Assembly: GCA_002794735.1 (NCBI GenBank)
Contig: NBAZ01000008.1
Coordinates: 868,001-932,000, forward strand
Direction of reading: 5' to 3'
DNA from: Pyrrhoderma lamaoense
Taxonomy: Eukaryota; Basidiomycota; Agaricomycetes; Hymenochaetales; Hymenochaetaceae
Length of the DNA stretch: 64,000 nt
Part shown: positions 11,111 to 20,662 of the stretch, piece after piece
How positions within the stretch are numbered: the first letter of the stretch is position 1
Layout: each line of letters opens with the position of its first letter
Program-made: the position numbers and the translations under genes
The notes under the pieces: generated by a model
What the model saw: only the letters and a program-made list of their open reading frames with translations
What the model was told of the DNA's origin: nothing
The model's database searches: none

Positions 11111-12369
11111 ACCGTATCCATGGGCCAAATTGATCAACTGAGTCTCTGGTACGTCCTTCTTTTAGACTTCCCTCCTCGAAATCTCATCTAAGATTCAATC
11201 GATTAATAGATTACTTGAGATTAAAGATTATAAATCAGGAAGTCAATGCACCTAAGCATATCATCATCTCACAACAAGTCCGTTGGTTGAATACCAATCA
11301 TGTCTTTCATATGGTCTCAATAAGGTCGGTAACATGCGACACTCCCTAGATAGATGCATTTGCAAGGCCAGTAAAATCTATGATCGCACACATGGAAATT
11401 GATATGTTTTGGACACCCTGTTATACAGGGAGATCTTCTTGCTCGTTTATCAGATACTAATAAGTACGTGCATCTATTGATGTAGCTTCATACCATCTTT
11501 TCTAACTACCTCATTTATTTTAGAATCTCCGCCGTACAAGCAGTAACTTCTGTATCGTAGAAAGGGTGACATCAGGAAACGCTAGCGGGAGATGTGTTTT
11601 ATGGGCGTCATCATACGATTCCGAATGATCCGCTATCAGATACACCGATCCACCACCTTATTCTATACCTTATGTGCTTTATATAATCTTCACACACGAT
11701 CTGATGGGGCTTTGTGGCAACATGTAATTAACTCTAGACTCAATCCTATGTTCATTATTCACCTCCTGACACTTGCGGATGGTCTGAAACTTCGAGGTAG
11801 ACTCAATTGTTCAATTGATGTACCGACAATCTGTGAGATCAAGCTACAACTTGATCCGTTGTAAAACATGTATGACATGACGTTCCTGGATATCATACTT
11901 TAGATACTACCTTCAATCGCTCTTTTAAAAACTTAGCACAAGCGTTAAACCGAGTTTGGGTACAAATAGGGAAAGTATCAGAAATATAGCGCCCATGGTT
12001 GACAACCTATTGTGGTACAACTATCACATGTAGGACGAATATAGTTATATCTAGATACTACTCCCATAGCATCGTAGAAAATGAATATTCATCACCGAAC
12101 AGTTTCATCCCCTATGCTTCTTTCCATATGTTTTTTCCTTCACTTGGGTTCTCGGCGGAGAAGACGAGTATCAGTATATTTTCAAATTCAAATCACTATG
12201 AACTAGATGCATTATATTGATCTGAGCAAAAAGGGTACAAACCTATAATTACATAACAGGGGTCTCTTATGTATCTGATATTGACAATAGGGACCCACTG
12301 CTATGATATGTATTCCACATTCTTATTAAACCCGAGCCATCTGCATATTAATACACCAGCAGAGTATGC
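11111..12369 (+). repeat. Conserved 5' flank of copy Z2
   Basis: A direct repeat of 8222-9499. The shared blocks keep the same order and spacing, and the unit-to-unit offset is close to 2.87 kb, as between the Z1 and Z2 start codons. No gene is visible in it. Confidence 0.8.
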
Positions 12370-13222
12370 ATGTTCATCCTCATCTACTCTGTGAACCGCA
12401 TACTTCTTCGACAAATGGACTTCCCACAACAGCTTTGGCTCTATTCTCCCTCCCTCGATTACTTCCAAATACCATACTTCCCTTACGAAACTATTTACGA
12501 TGGCAATTCTTACCTGGGCGACGATTTTATCCTTTCCCCCTGCATCCAATGATGCTGTAGCACAAGGCCTACCGCGGGAATGGGAGTACAACCTCAGTCT
12601 ACCTCCACCATCTGTGCAAGATTTCAACGACGGTCAAAACGACCACATAAATCCAATTAACACAGAGAGTTTCCAGTGCTCTTTAACGACATGGGGGCAG
12701 AGTGACACCCAAAGGGATTTGTCGTGCGTTGCACCCGATTCTTCATCTCAAAATGACCAGGTAAGGTCCATTCTCTTTAAATTTACTTACTCCTACTTGA
12801 TATGTCATATAAAATTTGAGTAGTTATCGATTTGCCATGATTATCAACAAGTCAATGCGGCCGTGAAAACCCCGTCTCAGACTCTTCGTGTGCGTCGAAG
12901 GTATTTTTGGGTAGACTTGCTGAAAGCTCATGACAAGTTGACTTTCCCGGAGGTTGCGCAAGGATTCTGCTTCAAGCCTGAGGAATGCAAAGGATGTATG
13001 ATAAAAGGGTTCTCCTGTAAGGACGACCTAAAACGACATGTCAGGGAGATCCACCAACCCAAATCTGTGGTCTGTCCTAATTGTGGAACTGAGCTTGTAA
13101 GATTACAGCCACATAAGAAAACTTGTACAGGAAAGAAGCGCAAAAGACGCTCTACAAAGCTGGAGATGGAGATGCGCAGACAAGGCAGGAAGACGGAGAT
13201 CGATATCAGAGTAGAAAAGTAA
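12370..13222 (+). pseudogene. Zinc-finger gene copy Z2 (subfamily A), frameshifted
   Basis: The first 53 codons match Z1, then the frame breaks near 12,530 where the run encoding DDFNPFLPAS has lost bases (TTTATCCTTTCCCCC against TTTAATCCTTTTCTCCC in Z1). Downstream, the AQGLPREWEYNLSLP and finger regions continue in other frames. The finger exon itself (12,863-13,222) is intact, with ECKGCMIKGFSCKDD, LKRHVREIH, VVCPNC and the basic tail ending RVEK. The intron donor is GTAAGG near 12,761 and the acceptor is GAGTAG near 12,823. As it stands this is a pseudogene, but some of the loss lies at homopolymers, a weak point of this assembly. Confidence 0.7.
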
Positions 13223-13845
13223 TTGAAACACAATCTTCTTTCATAATCATATGGATTTCCCAGGATTAGTTTTATCGATCAACATGTTATCTACCGGTAT
13301 CTGAAATTGAATAGGCTACTTTATAATTGTATTTAATGGACTCTTTATGATATTATCTCTTCTCTTTCTTCTTTTTGGTACATGTAGTACATCACGTCCA
13401 TATTACTATCATGTTCCTACCATCCCAATTCGTTTTATTTAAAATGAATGCAAGACCGCTGGTGAAGAATATGTTGTTTTGGACACTCAGTATACCGTGC
13501 TTGACCTTCGAGGGCTTCAGGGGAGCAACATACTGTAATTGATTTTCCTTATATGCTTGTATCATACACGTAGATAGTAATTCCGTTCAAACTAACTCGT
13601 CAACAATACTGATAGAATTCAAGTTTCCGTGATTAATAAGTATTGCAGATTTCTCATAATTATCTACGAGGCGAGTGTGGACTTGCACACAAGTGTACCC
13701 TAGCGGTGTGTATGTAGTGAGTGAATCGAAAGGCAACGAAAAGTACTAATACAGTTTCTCCGGAGTGATTGCACCTATTTTACATTCGACTTCTGCTAGA
13801 AGTCATAATGGAGGAGTTTCCTAAGTTATTATTGAAACACTGTAC
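13223..13845 (+). repeat. Conserved 3' flank of copy Z2
   Basis: Matches 10,361-11,009 in direct orientation and the 3' flank of Z5 (20,040-20,662) in inverted orientation. No gene is visible. Confidence 0.8.
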
Positions 13846-14070
13846 TTAACGAACATCGATGGCAATTATTGAATGACTAACAGTTTTGACCTCCATTCCC
13901 CTATATCCAATGATGCTGTGTCGCAAGGCCTACTGCAAGAAAGGGAGCACATTCTCAGCTCGTCTATAGATCAATATACGCAAAAATAAAACAATGGTCA
14001 GAATAGTCCCCTCTTGCCGTAGGCCTTGTGCCAAAGTATCACTGTATGCAGGGAAAATAGGAACAAAACC
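13846..14070. pseudogene. Two facing remnants of zinc-finger exon 1
   Basis: 13,850-13,985 (+) is a degraded exon-1 fragment (CCAATGATGCTGTGTCGCAAG, then a stretch like the Ser-rich EYSISSS region). 14,005-14,070 (-) is a second fragment in opposite orientation (AGGCCTTGTGCCAAAGTATC) that resembles the VPFFPASNDAVAQGLPRE region of Z6. The second fragment abuts the SPT6-derived segment directly at about 14,071. The same arrangement, inverted, occurs at about 19,828-20,040. Confidence 0.65.
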
Positions 14071-14372
14071 GTCGCTTCTTCCTTCGTCGACGCTCTTCTT
14101 TATCTTCCTCCTCCTCCTCTTCGTCTTCGTCAACTATAAAGCCTTCCCGTACTTTGCGTTCAGCTTCTTCATCCTCTTCTTCTTCTTCCGAGCTGTCGTC
14201 CGAGATGTTCTTGCCCATTACAATGTCCTAGCCCTCTTCCTCCTCAACTCCACTAGCCTTATTCTCAGGTTCATTCATCTTCATTGTGAGATGTATGGAT
14301 ATCTCCTCCTATTGTCATCTCCTCCCCCATGTACTACATGGTTGAGAGAAGCAGCTCAAGTAACTTCCAGGG
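14071..14372 (-). pseudogene. Captured 5' fragment of SPT6
   Basis: This roughly 300-nt segment reproduces exon 1 of the native SPT6 gene of this window (35,088-35,395, same strand), from just upstream of the ATG to the Arg/Lys-rich end of the exon. The acidic run and VREGFIVDEDEEEEE are recognisable on the minus strand. Relative to SPT6 it has an 8-nt deletion, a GGC-to-TAG-generating change near 14,232 and scattered substitutions, so it cannot encode SPT6. It ends at GTAACTTCCAG, then joins zinc-finger 3' flank sequence. It is a duplicated host-gene fragment inside the repeat cluster. Confidence 0.85.
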
Positions 14373-14856
14373 AAAAAATCACACCGCTAGAGGATACCTT
14401 TGTATGCGTATGCAAATACACAATCGCTTCGTAGATGATTATGGGAAATCTATGATACTTAATAATCACGGAAACTTGAATTCTATCAGTATTGTTGACG
14501 AGTTAGTTTGATTGGAACTGCTATCTACATGTATGATACAAGCATACAAGGAAAATCAATTACAGTATGTTGCTCCCCTGAAGCCCTCGAAAGTCAAGCA
14601 CGGTATACTGAGTGTCCAAAACAACATATTCTTCACCAGCGGTCTTGCATTCATTTTTAAACTAATAAAACGAATTGGGATGGCAGGAACATGATAGTAA
14701 TATGGATGTGATGCACTACATGTACCAAAAAGAGGAAAGAGAAGAGATAATATCATAAAATGTCCGCTAGATACAATTATAAAGTAGCCTATCCAATTTC
14801 CGATACCGGTAGATAACATGTTGATCGATAAAACTAATCCTGGGAAATACATATGA
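14373..14856 (-). repeat. Conserved 3' flank of copy Z3
   Basis: An inverted copy of the zinc-finger 3' flank, closest to 19,029-19,510 (flank of Z4). Contains the rc of GTACATGTAGTACATCACAT near 14,710 and the GATCGATAAAACTAATCC block near 14,822. No gene. Confidence 0.8.
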
Positions 14857-15741
14857 TTATGAAAGAAGATTGTGTCTCAAATACTTTTCTACTCTGCTAT
14901 CGGTCTCCATCTTCCTGCCTTGTCTACGCATCTCCATCTCCAGCTTTGTAGAGCGGCTTTTACGCTTCTTTCCTGTGCAGGTTTTTCTATGTGGCTGTAA
15001 TCTTACAAGCTCAGTTAAACAATCAGGACAAACCACAGATTTGGGTTGGTGGATCTCCCTGACATGTCGTTTTAGGTCGTCCTTACAGGAGAACCCTTTT
15101 ATCATACATCCTTTGCATTCCTCAGGCTTGAAGCAGAGTCCTTGCGCAACCTCCGGGAAAGTCAACTTGTCATGAGCTTTTAGCAAGTCTACCCCAAAAT
15201 ACCTTCGACGCACACGAAGAGTTTGAGACGGGGTTTTCACGGGTGCATTGACTTCCTGAGAATCATGGCAAATCAATAGCTGCTCAAATTTTATATGAGA
15301 AATCAAGTAGGAGTAAGTAAATATAAAGAAAACGGCTCTCACCTGGTTATTTTGAGTTGAAGAATCGGGTGCAACGCACGACCAATCCCCTCGGATGTCG
15401 ATAGCACTCTGCCCCCATGACGTTGAGGGGTTTTGGAAAATTTCTGTGTATTTTGAAAATATTTGGTCGTTTTGACCGTTGTTGAAATCTTGCACAGATG
15501 GTGAAGGTAGGCTAAGGTTGTACTCCCGTTCCCGCGGTAGGCCTTGTGCTACAGCATCATTGGATGCAGGGAGAAAAGGATTAAAATCGTCGCCCAGGTA
15601 AGAATTGCCATCGTAAATAGTTTCGTAAGGGAAGTATGGTATTTGGAAGTAATCGAGGGAGGGAGAATAGAGCCAAAGCTGTTGTGGGAAGTCCATTTGT
15701 CGAAGAAGTATGCGGTTCACAGAGTAGATGAGGATGAACAT
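14857..15741 (-). CDS. C2H2 zinc-finger protein, copy Z3 (subfamily A), intact
   Basis: The best-preserved subfamily A copy: 294 codons unspliced, or 273 after removal of a 63-nt intron (15,280-15,342; donor GTGAG, acceptor TTTGAGCAG). Exon 1 encodes a Ser/Asn/Gln/aromatic-rich region; its first 90 or so residues are the same as in Z1. Exon 2 carries LRVRRRYFGVDLLKAHDKL, a zinc finger with C-X2-C-X13-H-X4-H (ECKGC to REIH), a second CxxC pair (VVCPDC) with a later H and C (RLQPHRKTC), and a basic tail ending in EKYLRHNLLS. Lys/Arg clusters (GKKRKSRS, RRQGRK) would suit nuclear import. It reads toward the SPT6 fragment and shares its upstream side with the 0.9-kb unique block. The family function is unknown to me; a transcription factor is the obvious guess. 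Confidence 0.78.
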   Translation of the reverse strand: MFILIYSVNRILLRQMDFPQQLWLYSPSLDYFQIPYFPYETIYDGNSYLGDDFNPFLPASNDAVAQGLPREREYNLSLPSPSVQDFNNGQNDQIFSKYTEIFQNPSTSWGQSAIDIRGDWSCVAPDSSTQNNQVRAVFFIFTYSYLISHIKFEQLLICHDSQEVNAPVKTPSQTLRVRRRYFGVDLLKAHDKLTFPEVAQGLCFKPEECKGCMIKGFSCKDDLKRHVREIHQPKSVVCPDCLTELVRLQPHRKTCTGKKRKSRSTKLEMEMRRQGRKMETDSRVEKYLRHNLLS

Positions 15742-16099
15742 GCATACTCTGCTGGTGTATTAATATGCAGATGGCTCGGGTTTAATAAGAATGTGGAATA
15801 CATATCATAGCAGTGGGTCCCTATTGTCAATATCAGATACATAAGAGACCCCTGGTATGTAATTATAGGTTTGTACCCTTTTTGCTCAGATCAATATAAT
15901 GCATCTAGTTCATGGTGATTTGAATTTGAAAATATACTGATACTCGCCTTCTCAGCCGAGAAATCAAGTGAAGGAAAAAACATATGGAAAGAAGCATAGG
16001 GGATGAAACTGTTCAGTGATGAATATTCATTTTCTACGATGCTATGGGAGTAGTATCTCAGATATAACTATATTCGTCCTACATGTGATAGTTGTACCA
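15742..16099 (-). repeat. Truncated 5' flank of copy Z3
   Basis: Only the gene-proximal 350 nt of the usual 1.25-kb 5' flank are present. Similarity to the other flanks ends near 16,100, right after GTTGTACCAC, where a sequence not seen upstream of Z1, Z2 or the near side of Z4 begins. Confidence 0.75.
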
Positions 16100-17125
16100 C
16101 GATAAGTTGCTTGGCAATTGGCCCAAAGAATGACTGTTTATATTATATCATAATAATGCGACGTCCAGGAAGTAGCGTTAACACTTTACGACTCCTACTC
16201 AGTGTGAAAGAACATAAATAAGTACGAGACAGAGAACACCATGTTGCGCCCGTTATATCTGTAAGGTCTTGATGACCACAGATTCCAGGTTGATCACTGT
16301 TAGTCACTTATGTTGCATTTGATCAAAGACAACATCCCAATTTTATTAATTCATTACTTATTACTCTTGTTTTACTTGGTAGAGCATCACTTTCGACATG
16401 AATGAGTACAAGTGAAAAGGAGCTTCTGCGTCTCTACTTGAGTATGGATCTAATTAATTTGTAACACTTACACTAAGTTACAGGATGACAATTGACCAGA
16501 CCCGTTTCGAATCTGTAACAAGGTGGTTGCACCTGCGTTGTTTCCATTTTTAGCAGGTTGATGAAAACATATAATTACAATTTATGAATTATGCAAAGAA
16601 CATCTATATGACACAAATACGCAATATGTTTAACTGTAGTAAGCTAGTAGAATTCATTTACATATAATAGTTATCTGGCTTTCAGAGCGAGCACATCTGA
16701 GTAACTAATAAAGGTTGGTGTTGTGTTAAAAGAGGCCCAAGTGGATATGACGCGGAGTTACATTTCTTCTATATTTCTTCTCACTGCCGATTCTTACTAT
16801 TTTCAGGGGTGGTGCATAATGTTTGGATACTTTGTATCAATTTATCATCACTACCAATACGGATTTATATTTTCCGCATTCGAATTCTTCTAAAGAATCG
16901 GCGATCACCGTCAGACTGTAAGTGACGTTCTAGTTATACCATAAACATGGCCTCAATCATGCTCTTCTTTACATAGGGGCGCTGGGTCAGAATTCTCAAG
17001 GCACAGGACCCCAAATCCAAATGAATATCCTCATCTCACAACAAGTCCGTTGATTGTATACCAATTATGGAGCTCATATAGTCTCAATAAGGTCGGTAAC
17101 ATGCGACACTCCCTAGATATATACA
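15885..17125 (+). repeat. Left arm of a near-identical inverted repeat
   Basis: Reads as the reverse complement of 22,602-23,842. Every segment I compared matches, with one single-base length difference (AACAAGG near 16,519 against AACAGG in the other arm). The arm spans part of the Z3 5' flank, a unique 0.9-kb block and the start of the Z4 5' flank. Confidence 0.9.
16100..17019. repeat. Unique 0.9-kb block between Z3 and Z4
   Basis: This block lies between two zinc-finger 5' flanks and occurs only here and, inverted, at about 22,708-23,627. It has no open frame of note and I see no clear terminal inverted repeats. It replaces the distal 0.9 kb of the Z3 5' flank. Nature unknown: an inserted element or the original DNA at the junction. 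Confidence 0.7.
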
Positions 17126-18165
17126 ATTGCAAGGTCAGTAACATCTATGATCACACACACGGAAGTTAATATAAATTGGACACCCCCTATCATACAAGGG
17201 GATCTTGTTCGTATATCGTATACTAATAAGTACGTAGATCTATTGATGTAGCTTCATACCATCTTTTCTAACTACCCTATTTATTTTAGAATCACCGCCG
17301 TACAAGCAATAACTTGCTCTCATCCGTGTCTCGTAGAAGGGGTGGCATCAGGAAACGCTAGCGGGAGATGTGTTCTATTCTATGGGCGTCATCGTACGAT
17401 TTTGAATGATCCGCTACCAGATACACCGATCCAACATCTTATTCTATACCTTATGTGCTATATATAATCTTCACCCACGATCTGATGGGTCTTTGTGGTA
17501 ACATGTAATTATCTCTAGACTTAATCCTATATTCATTATTCATTTCCTGACACCTGCGGATGGTCTGAATCTTCGAGGTCACCCCAAGTATTCAATACAT
17601 GTACCGACAATCTGTGAGATCAAGCTATAACTTGATCCGTTGTAAAATATGTATGACATGACGTTCCTGGATATCATGCTTTAAGCAATACTTTAAATCG
17701 CTCTTTTAAAAACTTAGCACAAACGTTAAGCCGAGTTCTGAGTACAAATACGGAAAGTATCAGATATTAAGCGCTCACGAATGGTAACCTATTGTAGTAC
17801 AACTATAACATGTAGGATGAATATGGCTATATCTGAGATATTACTCCCATATCTTCGTAGAAAATAATTATTCATCACCGAACAGTTTCATCCCTTATGC
17901 TTCTTTTCAACCTTATGCTTTTTCCTTCACTTGGGTTCTCGGCGGAGAAGATGAGTATCAGTATATTTCCAAATTCAAATCACCATGAGCTAGATGCATA
18001 TTATTGATCTGAGTGAAAAGGGTACAAACCTATTATTACATACCAAAAGTCTCTTCTGTTCTCTGATATTGATCATAGTAGTAGAACAAACCTCCGATAT
18101 AATATGTATTCCACATTCTTATTAAACCCGAGCCATCTACGTATAAATACACCAGCAGAGTATGC
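17020..18165 (+). repeat. Conserved 5' flank of copy Z4
   Basis: Matches 8,402-9,499 (Z1) in direct orientation and 21,578-22,707 (Z5) in inverted orientation. It begins at CCTCATCTCACAACAAGTCC. No gene is visible. Confidence 0.8.
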
Positions 18166-19028
18166 TTGTCCATCCCCATCTACTCTGTGAAAGGCATACT
18201 GCTTCGACAAATGGACTTCCCACAACTGCTTTGGTCTTATTCTCCCTCCCTCAATCACTTCCAACCAACATACTTTCCATACGAAACTATTTACGATGGC
18301 AATTCTTACCTGAGCGATGATTTTGCCCCTTTTTTCCCTGCATCCAATGATGCTGTAGCACAAGGCATACCGCGGGAGTGGGAGTACAGTATCAGCTCGT
18401 CCACGATTCAGTCTGTGCAAGATCCAATTAACGGTCAAGACGACCAAAAACATCAAAAATACACAGAGAGTTTCGAAAGCTCTCTAACGATATGGGGGCA
18501 GGTTGCTACCGACATCCGAGGGGATTTGTCGTGCGTTGCACCCGATTCTTCATCTCAAAATGACCAAGTAAGGTCCATTCTCTTTATATAAACTTACTCC
18601 TACTTGATATCTCACATAAACTTTGAGCAGTTATCGATTCGCCATGATTCTCAGGAAGTCACTGCACCTGTGAAAACCCCGTCTCAGACTCTTCGTGTGC
18701 GTCGAAGGTATTTTTGGGTAGACTTGCTGAAAGCTCAAGACAAATTGACTTTGCCGGGGTTGTGCAAGGATTCTGCTTCAAGCCTGAGGAATGCAAAGGA
18801 TGTATGTTAAAAGGGTTCTCCTGTAAGGACGACCTAAAACGACATGTCAGGGAGATCCACCAACCCAAATCTGTGGTCTGTCCTAATTGTGGAACTGAGC
18901 TTGTAAGATTACAGCCACATAGAAAAACCTGCACAGGAAAGAAGCGTAAAAGCCGCTCTACAAAGCTGGAGATGGAGATGCGTAGACAAGGCAGGAAGAC
19001 GGAGATCGATATCAGAGTTGAAAAGTAA
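18166..19028 (+). pseudogene. Zinc-finger gene copy Z4 (A-type finger on a Z5-like first exon), frameshifted
   Basis: Exon 1 (18,166-18,567) starts MSIPIYSV and is closest to Z5. The 63-nt intron (18,568-18,630; GTAAGG to GAGCAG) contains an in-frame TAA, which supports real splicing. Exon 2 is subfamily A: LRVRRRYFWVDLLKAQDKL, then a one-base loss at 18,757-18,760 (GCCGGGG against GCCGGGGG in Z1) breaks the frame before the finger. The finger region (ECKGCMLKGFSCKDD, LKRHVREIH, VVCPNC) is itself undamaged and the tail ends RVEK. As read, this is a pseudogene; if the missing G is an assembly error it would be a complete gene. Confidence 0.7.
18568..18630 (+). other. 63-nt intron of Z4 carrying a stop codon
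   Basis: Donor AAGTAAGG, acceptor TTTGAGCAG, branch-like CTTACTCC/TACTTGAT. The length of 63 nt is the same in Z3 (15,280-15,342) and Z5 (21,113-21,175). Only here does the intron hold an in-frame TAA (near 18,588), so the reading frame of this family depends on splicing at this site. Confidence 0.75.
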
Positions 19029-19520
19029 TTGAAACACAATCTTCTTTCATAATCATATGGATTTCCCAGGATTAGTTTTATCGATCAACATGTTATCTAC
19101 CGGTATCTGAAATTGAATAGGCTACTTTATAATTGTATTTAATGGACTCTTTATGATATTATCTCTTCTCTTTCTTCTTTTTGGTACATGTAGTACATCA
19201 CGTCCATATTACTATCATGTTCCTACCATCCCAATTCGTTTTATTTAAAATGAATGTAAGACTGCTGGTGAAGAATATGTTGTTTTGGACACTCAGTATA
19301 CCGTGCTTGACTTTCGAGGGATTCAGGGGAGCAACATACTGTAATTGATTTTCCTTGTATGCTTGTATCATACACGTAGATAGTAATTCCAATTAAACTA
19401 ACTCGTCAACAATACTGATAGAATTCAAGTTTCCGTTATTAATAAGTATCATAGATTCCTCATAATCATTCACGAAGCGAGTGTGTATTTGCATACAAAG
19501 GTATCCTCTAGCGGTGTGAT
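19029..19520 (+). repeat. Conserved 3' flank of copy Z4
   Basis: An inverted match to 14,373-14,856 and a direct match to the flanks of Z1 and Z2. Ends at the GGTATCCTCTAGCGGTGTGA block, then joins the SPT6-derived segment. No gene. Confidence 0.8.
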
Positions 19521-19828
19521 TTTTTCCCTGGAAGTTACTTGAACTGCTTCTCTCAACCATGTCGTACATGGAGGAGGATATGACAATAGGAGGAGATTAA
19601 TACATCTCACAATGAAGATGAATGAACCTGAGAATGAGGCTAGTGGAGTTGAGGAGGAAGAGGGCGAGGACATTGTAATGGGCAAGAACATCTCGGACGA
19701 CAGCTCGGAAGAAGAAGAAGAGGATGAAGAAGCTGAACGCAAAGTACGGGAAGGCTTTATAGTTGACGAAGACGAAGAGGAGGAGGAGGAAGATAAAGAA
19801 GAGCGTCGACGAAGGAAGAAGCGACGGT
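19521..19828 (+). pseudogene. Second captured SPT6 5' fragment, inverted
   Basis: The reverse complement of the 14,071-14,372 fragment and another copy of native SPT6 exon 1. It begins upstream of the SPT6 ATG (AACCATGTCGTACATGGAGG near 19,556) and runs to the RRRRKKRR codons. An 8-nt deletion (near 19,615) is shared with the other captured copy. Beyond it the frame is open for about 75 codons (GVEEEEGEDIVMGKN...), continuing a few codons into zinc-finger-derived sequence at the chimeric junction. It keeps a base that native SPT6 lacks. Confidence 0.85.
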
Positions 19829-20040
19829 TTTGTTCCTATTTTCCCTGCATACAGTGATACTTTGGCACAAGGCCTACGGCAAGAGGGGGACTATTCTGAC
19901 CATTGTTTTATTTTTGCGTATATTGATCTATAGACGAGCTGAGAATGTGCTCCCTTTCTTGCAGTAGGCCTTGCGACACAGCATCATTGGATATAGGGGG
20001 ATGGAGGTCAAAACTATCAGTCATTCAATAATTGCCATCG
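19829..20040. pseudogene. Facing exon-1 remnants, inverted copy of 13,846-14,070
   Basis: 19,829-19,890 (+) reads like the FVPFFPAS...AQGL region of exon 1 (TTTTGTTCCTATTTTCCCTG). 19,930-20,040 (-) is the second, oppositely oriented remnant. Same order and junctions as the 13.8-14.1 kb block, inverted. The centre of the large palindrome (about 19,864) falls here. Confidence 0.65.
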
Positions 20041-20662
20041 ATGTTCGTTAAGTACAGTGTTTCAATAATAACTTAGGAAACTCCTCCATTATGACTTCTA
20101 GCAGAAGTCGAATGTAAAATAGGTGCAATCACTCCGGAGAAACTGTATTAGTACTTTTCGTTGCCTTTCGATTCACTCACTACATACACACCGCTAGGGT
20201 ACACTTGTGTGCAAGTGCACACTCGCTTCGTAGATGAAAATATACGATACTTGTTAATCACGGAAACTTGAATTCTATCAGTATTGTTTTTCCGAGTTAG
20301 TTTAATTGGAATTACTATCTACGTGTATGATACAAGCATACAAGGAAAATCAATTACAGTATGTTGCTCCCCTGAATCCCTCGAAAGTCAAGCACGGCAT
20401 ACTGAGTGTCTTAAACAACATATCCTTCACCGGCGATCCTACATTCCTTATTTTTTAACTGGAAGCTTCAGTAAAACGATTTGAGATGGCAGGAACAGGA
20501 TAGTAATATGGATGTGATGTACTACATGTACCAAAAAGAGGAAAGAGAAGAGATAATATCATAAAATGTCCGTTAAATACAGCTAAAGAGTAGCCTATTC
20601 AATTTCCGATACCGGCAGACAACATGTTGATCGATAAAACTAATCCTGGGAAATCCATATGA
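20041..20662 (-). repeat. Conserved 3' flank of copy Z5
   Basis: The inverse of the Z2 3' flank (13,223-13,845), including the TCATTATGACTTCTAGCAG region near 20,088. No gene. Confidence 0.8.

Noticed and set aside
14870..15175. Cys/Phe-rich frames opposite the zinc-finger exons, seen in several copies
   Set aside because: They are the antisense of the conserved finger exon and recur only because that exon is conserved.
16100..17019. The unique 0.9-kb block as a MITE
   Set aside because: It is longer than most MITEs, and I could not find terminal inverted repeats or a target-site duplication at its edges.
19612..19857. The acidic open frame over the captured SPT6 fragment as a new functional gene
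   Set aside because: Its sequence is explained by SPT6 exon 1 with an 8-nt deletion, and its last codons are zinc-finger sequence in the wrong frame. It is recorded as a captured fragment instead.
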